This document shows, one piece after another, positions 1 through 8,260 of a DNA stretch of 24,824 nucleotides. The notes under the pieces were generated by a model. It saw only the letters and a program-made list of their open reading frames with translations, was not told where the DNA came from and did not search any database. Each line of letters opens with the position of its first letter. The stretch's first letter is position 1. Both the position numbers and the translations under genes were made by a program. Source of the DNA: Dinochytrium kinnereticum (taxonomy: Eukaryota > Chytridiomycota > Chytridiomycetes > Chytridiales > Chytridiaceae); the NCBI GenBank assembly GCA_027604005.1, contig JADGJT010000328.1, positions 1,366 to 26,189 on the forward strand. Direction: 5' to 3'.

Positions 1-271
1 TGACCTTTGACTGCGCCAAAACCCCCACCGGATCCTGTCAATGCGCGTACCCCTCTTCCCTGGGTCCAGACTCATGCACCGTGACAGGTGAAGACGTTCT
101 AAAGGTACGTCAAAACTCGTCCTCCCCTTGGCCTCAGAGTGAAATAACTTACCTGTATTCAATTTCCCACCCCACCCGACTGCACTTTAGTACCTCGATA
201 TTGGTTGGATCAGTCTTGGACACTGGTCTGTGATCTTGATTTGCATTGGAATCATTTATAGGATCTTGTGA
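1..271 (+). CDS. ABCG-type ABC transporter, C-terminal end (partial, cut by window edge)
   Basis: Only the last two exons are in the window: 3-104 in frame, a phase-0 intron at 105-190 (gtacgt...tttag), and a final exon 191-271 ending in TGA. The visible tail has a Cys-rich loop (DCAK, SCQCAYP, DSCTVTGEDVL), then a hydrophobic helix (WSVILICIGIIYRIL) and stop. This matches the end of ABCG half-transporters such as ABCG2: an extracellular Cys loop, a TGE-x-x-L motif, a last membrane helix and a YxxL end. Family knowledge: ABCG proteins are ATP-driven exporters of lipids or xenobiotics in the plasma membrane. The ATPase domain lies outside the window, so the substrate cannot be guessed. Another polytopic membrane protein with a Cys-rich loop is possible. 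Confidence 0.5.
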
Positions 272-2211
272 GTGTGGCCACAACACCCACCACCCACCCT
301 TCCCCACTAAAGCTTTTTTGTTTTGTTGTTTTTGTTTTATTTTGAAACTAGTGGCAGTTGCTGCTTAATGTTTTTTTTGTTTTTTTGCCTTACTCTCGTT
401 TGTGGTTTTTTACTTTCTTTCTCGTGATGTATGGGTTTTTAAGGCTAAACTTTTCTTCTTCTCCTCTCCTAAACAAGGTTTTATGTTGTCCTTGCACGTG
501 CAAAGTGATCGAAGCGGTTTCTGGGGCTTGACCTTTTCTTTTTTTCTTTTTCTTTCTTTTGTTTTCTTTTCTGAACCTTCTTTCATTCATTTTTATCTTT
601 CTCGCTCTTTTTTTTTGGGGGGGGGGAAGGGAGGCTCTGCTTTCTTTTCAATCCCACTCTTCATGGTGAATGCTGACAGGAATGAAAATTCTACGTTGGA
701 ATGTCTTTTTTTTTTTTTTTTGCCGTTTTTGTTGTTTTTTTTTTACATTTGTTGTTGCAGCAGCACTTCAGGCGCGATTTTTTTCAGTCCCAAAACCGTT
801 CCTTTTTATCTTTATCCTGAGCTAAACTTGTTTTTGGAAGGAATATCAAAGTAGCTCATGCTCATCAATGACGTTTTGTCCTCTCTTTTCTTCATCTCCT
901 CTTTTTTTTTTTTGCCATCTAATCCCTTTTCTTCCTTTTTTTTTTTTTTTTGGACATTGTTTTTTTTAATGTTGTTGTTGTTTGCTATTGTTTATTTGCT
1001 CTCGGTTCTCGTCAAATAATTATGATCAAAACATTCGACTGGGCTGCGCTTCTGGGTGTTTGAAAGAAAAGTAAAAATCATCAATTATTATTAATAATCT
1101 GTTGTTGTTGGTTTTTGGTTATTCCCGTGTGCTACTACCGTTTGTGTTGTTTTTTTTTCTTTTTCCTTGCTCTGCTTTCTCTTTTGAAGTGTACAATACT
1201 AATTAAACGCTTACAGTGTGTAAAAAATAAATATTGAACAACAAACACCCAGAAAACCCTTCAAGAAAACGGGAAAAAAAAAAGCAAAAAAAAACAAAAA
1301 AAAAACAGCAACAACAACAACAACAGACACGTTGAATTTATACAACAACAAAGGTTGGGTCTTGCAAGCATTCATCATATATTCTCACTTTGCAAATACC
1401 CCTCCCTCCCAACCAATCCCAACCAAAAAGAAAAGGAGGGGGAAAAAAAAATTAGAAAAATTATAAACCGGAAATTAAAATAAAAGTAAATGAAAAACAT
1501 CAATGTTTTTATTGCAAAGAAATAAGAAAGAAGAAGAAAGGAAAATATAAAAGCACTCCTAAAAAGAAAAAGAAAAAAGCAAAACAAAAAACCCAACGAA
1601 AGTAAAAGAAATCCACCTGACCCCATAAATAACAACCCTAACCCCGCGTCCCAAAAGCCCACATTCATACCAACCAAACATCAAAAACAAGCCCAAGCTC
1701 AAGCTTTTAACAAAAACAGCAAATGACAGAAAGGAAGAACATCCCCCCACCACCCTCATCTCCATACAACAACAACAACAAAAAAAAACAAAGACACACA
1801 ACAAAGAATGCTCAAAAAGCAGCAACAAAGTGAGAAAAGAAAAGAAGAGGAAGAAGAAAGAAGGCGAGACGGCTTGCCACAAAAACCGAGGTGAAAAAAA
1901 TAATAAAACACCAAATGGAAGAAGAAAACAATCCATCAAAAATGGACACGGCGGAAGAAAACACAGACAGAGAAAAGAAGAAAAAAAAGTGGTTCAAGAA
2001 CTAGAGAACCATCTCACAGCAAAGCCAGGAAGCCAACGGCTAAATATGGGGTGACGCTCCACCTCCACACCAAAGAAAGACCCAAGAAGAGAAAAAAATT
2101 ACGCCTCCCAATGCGCTTAAGTGTGAAGCAAAAAAAAAAAAACCAAGCAGGAAAACATTGCTCAAAAACAAAAACAAAAAACAAAAAAACCAAGCAAACC
2201 TAATAAACTCC
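272..2211. other. Long non-coding block between convergent genes, T-rich then A-rich
   Basis: No gene could be supported here. The left part (about 300-1180) is dominated by T runs, TTG repeats and T-rich mixed sequence. The right part (about 1230-2200) is dominated by A runs, CAA repeats and A-rich mixed sequence. The open frames inside are runs of Phe/Leu or Lys/Asn made by these tracts. The block lies 3' of the transporter (+) and 3' of the Acinus homolog (-), so each gene is followed by T-rich sequence on its own coding strand. It probably holds both 3' UTRs and terminators. Confidence 0.7.
1306..1328. repeat. CAA trinucleotide microsatellite
   Basis: A short tandem run of CAA/ACA units in the A-rich half of the non-coding block. 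Similar shorter runs lie near 1766-1782 and in the first Acinus coding intron (about 3539-3553). This simple repeat therefore recurs in non-coding DNA around the gene, always reading TTG on the gene's coding strand. Confidence 0.7.
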
Positions 2212-5028
2212 CTACCTCCTCCAGCCAATAGGCTCCCTCCCCCTTCCCCTACCCCCATAATCGCCTCTGCCCCCAAACTCCCCCCTTCGTCCTCCACCCT
2301 CCTGCAACCTCAAACGATCCGGGTGAACCGATGGCCCCCTCCCAACAATGGCTCCACCTCCTCCGCCCTTTAAAACCTCCCTGTCCCTCTCCTCATCAAT
2401 GAACAAAAAAAGCGCCTCCCCCCTCGACCTTTTGTCCTCAACCTCCTTATCCGAAAGCGGCAAATAATAAAGCCTAGGCGTCGTCTCCGTCCTCTTAAAC
2501 AGTTTATCAACGTCAACGCTCTTTAAGGGTGGTTTTCCCATAACAAGTGTATCATTATCGTGGCTGATTCCATGCCCAGTCTCCCCACGAGAGGCAACAG
2601 CCCCATTTAAGGCAGCTTTAAAAGCATGCGTCTTGATAGGCCCAGCCCCATTCGACCTTCCAATGAATGATAACGAGGAGGCCGAAGTGGTCGGGTTCGA
2701 GGCTTGCAGCGGTTTTCGATCCAGGGTCGTGGTGGCGGGAGGTGGAACAGGTCGAGGAAGGCGGGAGGGAGCTTTTGACTCGTACTCGGCAATGAGTTTT
2801 TCGGCCTCCGAAAGCTCAATAAAAAAGACCGAGACAATGCGGCCAGTCTCTGGGGGGTACTGAATACCGTCAAAGGACTGCTTGGCTTTCTCAGCGGATT
2901 CAATTGAATTGAACTACGATTGTCATAAGTAAGTGAATAAGCTAAACACGCTTTTTCAAATTTCATTGTAGCTCACCGTAACATAACAATGCGTTTTGAT
3001 CTTATCAATCCAGAACTTTACCACCTCCCCAGACTCCCCCAGCTTTGCCTGAAGCGCCTTCTCGTTCAAAGGTCTAACCAGATTCCGCATCAAAATAGTT
3101 GCAGTCGGGGGGTGATTGGGATCTAACAAAACAAATTGCAATGCTTGTTAAAAATAAAAAAATATAAAAAGTAACATCATCCATTGCATTACCTCCGCCT
3201 GCCGGTGTGGTAGCGCTCGACGGCGTCGCGGCGCTAGCAGGTGTAGGTGCCGCTCCGCTGTTAGGCCCCCGCGTAGAAGCTGTCTCGGAAACAGTTACCT
3301 TTAGGCTGGACTGCAAGAGACGAGTTAAATTTGTTAACTGGATCGACTAAAGCTACCGTTTGATCCTTTTTCGTCGCGACCGCGGCAGAGCTATCCGTCT
3401 TTAGCTTCTTCTCTTTCTCCGACTTATCCTCATGAGGAATGCTCGCCTCCGCTGAAGACACTGACGCAAAAGAATAAGCAAAGGAGAGGGGAAAATGGAC
3501 CCAGCAATAGAGAAAACCGCCAACTAAAAAAAAGATAACAACAACAACAACAATAATAATAAAAAATAATTATGCAATAAAACTGTAACAAACATTTCCT
3601 CTTCAATCCATTCTCAACGGCGGTGGACGCAGCCTCAAACTTTCCCTCTCCCTGTCCAGTTTTGGAGTCCTCGCTATCCGTCTTCATTCTTTTCAGAGCA
3701 GAGTCTGAGGTCTTCGCCTCGTCTTCAGCCTCATTCGTCTTCCTCTTCTCACCAGATGAAACAGCAGGTGTCTCTCCCACAGGCTTGCCAGGGGACTTAG
3801 GGGACCTAGGAGGACTTTTCGCTGGCTTCTCCGGCGATTTGGGGGGGACGAGCGTGTCCCTTAGAGGAGATCTCGAAGGACTCTGTGAGGCTCTCAAAGG
3901 CGTCTTGGACGACGCCAAAGTTTCACGCATCGGAGATCTTGACGGACTCTGTTCGGCCCTCGCAGGCGATTGGGGCGGCGCTGAATTGTCCCGCGCAGGA
4001 GATCTCGAAGGGCTCCGTGCGGCCCTCTGAGGCGACTCTGGTGGTGCTAGGCTGTCCCTTGCAGGGGACTTAGGAGATTTGTCTGATACTGCCTTTGGTG
4101 GCGACAAAGATTCCCGTGCAGGAAACTTAACCGGAGAGATGGGCGATGCCTCGAGCGGTCCAGGGGACTTTGATGGTGATCTCCCTCTCGCAGGCGACAA
4201 TGACGAAGAATTTGCGGATGTCTCTCTCACTGGCGACTTTGACGGGCTCTTTGGCTTTGCTTCCGTCGGTTCGATAACTTCAGCTGGGGCTAGTGAGGGT
4301 GAGAGCTTCCGTGATGGGGACCGAGACGGCGACAAGGAAGTAGAGCGCGGTTTCTCTGTGAGGGCCTGAAGATTATCTTCATCCTCGTTCATAGCCATTT
4401 CAAGACCAAGTGGCTCCTCATGGGACTCGTCCTTTTCCTCAACAATTTTGGCATCCTGACCTCTTCGAGACCGCCGAGAAGGTGTCTTTGCCGGTGCCTT
4501 CTCGTCAGAATCTGACTGATCATCGGCATCGATATTTGAAGTCTGCCCTCGCTTCTTTCGAGTGGAAGCCGCGGTGTTCGGCTCCCCTGCTTTAAGTGTC
4601 AATGAATCACCGGTGTCTGCAGCTGCCGGAACCGCCACAGAAGCTGATTCTTCCTTATCATCAGCTTTCTCAAACGTCAGTGACGATGACTTTTTGGCCA
4701 CCTTCCCCACACTCCGTCCCAATGTAGAAGCGGTCTTCCTGGTGGAGGCCGGGGTCTTTGCCGACCTCGCCCTGGAAAGCCTCGCAGGAGTCTTTGGCAC
4801 CGCGTCCGCCTCTTCCATATCATCATTGTCGATCTTATCATCTTCTTCCACATCCTCACTCTTTCCAGAACCGCTCACAATGTAAGTCGCTGGGTCCTTT
4901 CCTTCGTCCCGAATGGCCTCTTCCAGCTTTGAAATCAGGTCCTTCTTGACGCGGAGGGCTTTGCAGTCTATGTTTCGACGCACAAGCTCATCTTTGAGCT
5001 CAGCGACTTTAAGGGAGTAGATGTCCAT
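2212..5028 (-). CDS. Acinus homolog (SAP + RRM + RNPS1/SAP18-binding motif), ASAP complex subunit
   Basis: Five coding exons: complement(join(2212..2913, 2977..3122, 3193..3310, 3357..3460, 3594..5028)), giving 834 aa with all joins in frame. Residues 1-40 (MDIYSLKVAELKDELVRRNI...) are a SAP DNA/RNA-binding motif. Residues 80-470 are acidic and SP/RS-rich, with tandem repeats at 298-410. Residues about 559-640 form the RRM-like fold typical of Acinus (ILMRNLVRP, FWIDKIKTHCYVT). Residues 734-763 match the RSB motif that binds RNPS1 and SAP18 (VDKLFKRT, PRLYYLPLSD). The last 50 residues are an RGG/Gly-rich tail. Family knowledge: Acinus scaffolds the nuclear ASAP complex, which works in splicing and exon-junction function. 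The start at 5028 was chosen because SAP begins there and a 5' UTR intron lies just upstream. It diverges from the aldo/keto reductase gene. Confidence 0.9.
3799..4137 (-). repeat. Tandem SP/RS repeats coding for Acinus residues 298-410
   Basis: The encoded protein repeats a unit of the form SPSRSPxRxxxxxPxSPxRxxx. Three units begin at residues 339, 361 and 383, each exactly 22 aa (66 nt), and a partial unit starts at 405. Two shorter, more diverged units (about 20-21 aa) precede them from 298. The units differ in their middle residues, so this is an old or selected repeat rather than a fresh expansion. Confidence 0.75.
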
Positions 5029-5050
5029 AACTTGCGACTGGGAGCAGAGC

Positions 5051-5163
5051 CTGGACACATGAAGGACAAAAGACAAAAAGAAAAGCTGAAGTCAGTAACA
5101 AGCACGCATCGCATGCGGAAAGAAAACAGCCCGCGGTATGCGCACTGCATCATCCCTCGTTAC
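5051..5163 (-). other. Probable 5' UTR intron of the Acinus homolog
   Basis: On the minus strand the sequence reads AG|GTAACGAG at the donor (GT at 5163-5162). It then has a TACTGAC branch site near 5093, a long T/C-rich tract, and TGTCCAG at the acceptor (ending at 5051), 22 nt before the chosen ATG. All elements of a good intron are present. The in-frame ATG at 5076 would fall inside this intron, which supports starting translation at 5028. Confidence 0.6.
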
Positions 5164-5708
5164 CTACTAGATTGAAGGCCTGTTGACGATAAAAGGTCGC
5201 TGCTGGTGACCTTTGGGTCGGTGAATCCCTTTGCTGCTTTGCGAAGCGGACAACACTCAATCGCTTTTCAGGTTGAAAATTTCTCCTCTAAATCATGCTG
5301 GACTGAAGAGCGCGACAATAAACACACAACCTGCGTCGACAAAAGCTATTGCACGGCTATGCTTCGTGTTAACGGACGCACTGAGTGATCAATGATATGA
5401 GGGAAGGCAAGCTGAAGCCTCACGAAGAGGCGCTCGGCTGGGCGGGATGCAGCAGACTTCTTGCAGGGCACAGAGGGCGTATCACGCACAGCATCAAGAG
5501 GCAGCATTGCTTGCTGGAGGCTGTGGAAACTAGCGAATGCGTCCGAGAATTGAAACACTTCCAGATATTCAGTTGAGTAAATACATTCATGTAAACTCTT
5601 AACAGAAAGTGGGTGTTAATGGAATTGCATGATGTACGTCAGTGTCTCCCCCCATCCCATCCCATCATTTATATCAAGCCTCTTCCACGCTCTTTCACGT
5701 CTTTCAAC
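5164..5708. other. Divergent promoter region between the Acinus homolog and aldo/keto reductase genes
   Basis: No coding region is supported. The block must hold the 5' ends of both genes. It contains an inverted repeat AAAGGTC/GACCTTT (5192-5198 and 5208-5214, 9-nt spacer) close to the Acinus side. There is a TATA-like TTTATATC near 5669-5676 about 35 nt before the reductase ATG, which is very close for a core promoter. Function is inferred from position only. Confidence 0.5.
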
Positions 5709-6890
5709 ATGTCTGGAAAGTTTTTCACTCTGAGCAATGGTCTGGAGCTTCCTGCAATCGCCTTGGGAACTTGTATGCATGCATCAACACGCGAACGCCA
5801 CTCATATGATAAAAGGGAAATCTCCACCGGAACTAGTCGGCGCCGCAGTAAAGGCTGCAGTGGACGCGGGATATCGACATATAGATTGCGCTTACGACTG
5901 TGCGTGAGCCAGACGGTCATTTAGCTTCACAAGCAACTGACTATTTTTCTCTTTCTTTTACTTACCAGACAAGAATGAGAAGGACATTGGGAAAGCGCTG
6001 AAAGAGCTGTTTGATAAAGGCGTCATCAAGCGTTCGGATATATTCATAACCTCAAAGCTGGACCAAACCTTTCATAGGCCGTCGGATGTGCTTTCGGGGT
6101 TTCAGGCTTCACTTCACGACCTTGAGCTCGATTTCATCAACTTGTTCCTAATGCATTGGCCAGGCAGAGAGACCCCATAACATATTGAAATTAATTTTAC
6201 ATTAGTCGCTTTCAAGAATCGCGGGGACGGAGAAAAGGCCATGGATGAGCAAGGACAACCCATTGCAGAAGCTGTTCCGTTGGAGGACACATGGATGTCA
6301 ATGGAGTCTTTGGTTGATCAAGGTCTTGTTCGATCTATAGGCGTGTCGAACTTCAATATCTCTAAGCTTAAGAAGATTCTTGCGACGTGTCGCATTCGGC
6401 CTGTGGTGAATCAGGTGAACCCTCTTTCTCGTTGTGATGTAACAGATGTGTTTTTCCGAAAAGGTCGAACTTCACCCTTATCTTCCGCAGCACGAGTTGC
6501 TTGAATTTTGCAGGAAGGAAAACATCCAGGTGGCGGCCTATTCGCCACTCGGCGGCGGTAACGAACCGTCTCTGATGCAGGATAGCGTGGTGACCGACAT
6601 GGCCAAGAGATACAGTAAAACACCAGCGCAGGTTTTGGTGTCTTGGGGATTACAGCGGTCGACACAGGTCATCGTAAAGTCGGTGCATGAGGAGAGAATC
6701 AAGGAAAATATTCAAACTTTCACACTGAATGACGAAGATTTTAAGGTTTACTTTATACATAACATGTTGAACTGTCTATTAACAATTGAAGACTTTGAAC
6801 AACTTGTATCATTCGAAGTCGGTCAGATTTCTTGACTCGAAAGACATGTGGGGTATCGATGTGTTCTCGGAAGAAAATAAGGAGGAGTGA
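5709..6890 (+). CDS. Aldo/keto reductase (AKR family, NADPH-dependent)
   Basis: Six exons: join(5709..5772, 5816..5899, 5969..6163, 6206..6414, 6464..6745, 6792..6890), 310 aa, the usual family size. All four catalytic residues of the AKR barrel are present: D45 (HIDCAY), Y50 (YKNE), K79 (TSKLD) and H112 (LMHWP). Other family signatures are IGVSNFN, VNQVELHPYLPQ and IVKSV near the cofactor pocket. Known role: reduction of aldehydes and ketones with NADPH in the cytosol; the substrate cannot be read from sequence. Introns are 42-69 nt. The third (6164-6205) starts with GC, not GT, and is needed to keep HWPVAF in frame. Convergent with the F-box gene 138 nt away. Confidence 0.93.
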
Positions 6891-6934
6891 TCCGCACCGT
6901 TTGTCTTATGCTGGTCGCAGAAAACCATTCTCAA

Positions 6935-6940
6935 AATAAA
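6935..6940 (+). promoter_or_regulatory. Possible polyadenylation signal (AATAAA) of the aldo/keto reductase gene
   Basis: A perfect AATAAA lies 45 nt after the reductase stop codon, in the 138-nt gap before the end of the convergent F-box gene. The position fits a poly(A) signal, but the hexamer is short and could occur by chance. Confidence 0.4.
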
Positions 6941-7028
6941 GTATTGCCTTTGCTAAAAAGATCATTGTCCAATAAACTCGGAGTCGCGCCGACAAAGATG
7001 CGATATTTCCTATCACCATTAGCACATG

Positions 7029-8072
7029 CTACCAAACTCGCTGCTTTACCTCCAGCTCCTTGGAAGTAAGCCCAGCAGAGGCGAGTTGTTCCTCCGAAAC
7101 ACCCCGTGATGGGAGCAATTCTTTGATTCGAAGAAAAACAGGGAGACGATTCGAATGTCTTGACAGAAGAAAAGAAAGGAACTCCATATCTTCGACATCC
7201 AATGCCCATCCAACGATACGCCTATTACACGGTTGAATCCAGCCCCTTGAAACTAACATTTCCAATACATCCACTTGGCGAGAGTTCAGAGCAGCATGAA
7301 AGGCGAGGCCGGCGGAAGCTGAATGCGACAGGAGAATGTCGACCATGTTGGCGTGGCCACGCCTTGCAGCTTCACAGATTGGCCACTGCAGTTTTTCGGC
7401 AGGGACCAGCCCTAGCTCAATAAGCTTTCTAGCAATTGGTACCTGACCAAACTTTACGGCGGAGAAAAAAAGGGACGCCTCCTTCCCCTCAAAAGATGTA
7501 AGGGTTGACTCGACGAGAAGGTTGAATACGCTCTGTGATCCGAAACGAGCAGAGAGTCGGAGGAGGACAATCATATCGGCCGAAGTCAGCAAGCCAAAGT
7601 CCATTAGGAGCCTGACGCAGCTTGTAGCATCGCAACTTGCAAGCCAAAACAGCGGAAAAGAGTTATCTGATGACAGGCTGAAATTCTTCCGAAAAGCCGA
7701 ATGGCGAACGATCAGCGAGATGGCGATGGTGACAGGATCCGTGCTCTCAGGATGACATGGCCTGGGTGGGTGGCTTCGACAAGGCGTAAAAAACGGGTTT
7801 AAACAGCGGACTGTCCACCGATTAAGCTGTCGCAATAGAAGGAGGGATGCCCAATAGAGAGGTCCGAGCCGATCCCAGTTCAGCAACTGTAGCTCACGAG
7901 AGGAACATCCCGCTCTTTGAAGGTTATGTATGGCGAAGCCAAGATCAAGAGAGTCTGTGCTGAAGACGCACCGGAAAGTCCGGCAGACTTTAGGCAAGAA
8001 CAAAACCTCATTTGGGCTGAGATACGTAGCTATCCAACGCAGAACCTCAACCGGCAGCTTGATCATGTTCAT
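7029..8072 (-). CDS. F-box-like protein with ankyrin-type repeats
   Basis: Uninterrupted frame, 347 aa from the chosen ATG at 8072. Residues about 4-38 (KLPVEVLRWIATYLSP...VCRTFR) fit an F-box: LPxEVLxxIxxYL, then V-C-R-x-F. The C-terminal half has ankyrin-like units (FSAVKFGQVPIARKLIELG; EAARRGHANMVDILLSHS; HAALNSRQVDVLEMLVSRG). F-box proteins usually dock onto Skp1 in SCF ubiquitin ligases while the repeats hold the target; that role is inferred. The frame stays open to an ATG at 8174 (34 more residues), but this stretch is unlike the family and lies close to the divergent phosphatase gene, so I prefer 8072. No introns, unlike most neighbours. The target is unknown. Confidence 0.7.
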   Translation of the reverse strand: MNMIKLPVEVLRWIATYLSPNEVLFLPKVCRTFRCVFSTDSLDLGFAIHNLQRAGCSSRELQLLNWDRLGPLYWASLLLLRQLNRWTVRCLNPFFTPCRSHPPRPCHPESTDPVTIAISLIVRHSAFRKNFSLSSDNSFPLFWLASCDATSCVRLLMDFGLLTSADMIVLLRLSARFGSQSVFNLLVESTLTSFEGKEASLFFSAVKFGQVPIARKLIELGLVPAEKLQWPICEAARRGHANMVDILLSHSASAGLAFHAALNSRQVDVLEMLVSRGWIQPCNRRIVGWALDVEDMEFLSFLLSRHSNRLPVFLRIKELLPSRGVSEEQLASAGLTSKELEVKQRVW

Positions 8073-8260
8073 TCGGAAGGCACTGGTCGCCACTTTCCGC
8101 TTTGGAAATTGAAATTGAACTTTCAAAGGATGTGAACACTGCACTTCAGGTGCACGCGCAATCCGGTGCTGCATGCCGCAACCTTCAAGGGCATTGACGC
8201 GTCGCTCGCCGTCCCGACGAATGCAATGCCTTCAGTGTGCGATCCGTTAAGCCTCCAGAG

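Noticed and set aside
402..854. 150-codon plus-strand open frame in the T-rich block
   Set aside because: It is a run of Phe, Leu and Ser made by T tracts, with no family resemblance, and lies 3' of a finished gene.
1375..1997. Phe-rich minus-strand open frames in the A-rich block
   Set aside because: Overlapping frames all give low-complexity hydrophobic strings. The base bias explains them, and the block is better seen as the Acinus 3' flank.
3623..4885. Series of plus-strand open frames opposite Acinus exon 1
   Set aside because: They are antisense shadows of the SP/RS-rich coding exon; the minus-strand frame carries the SAP domain and joins to the RRM.
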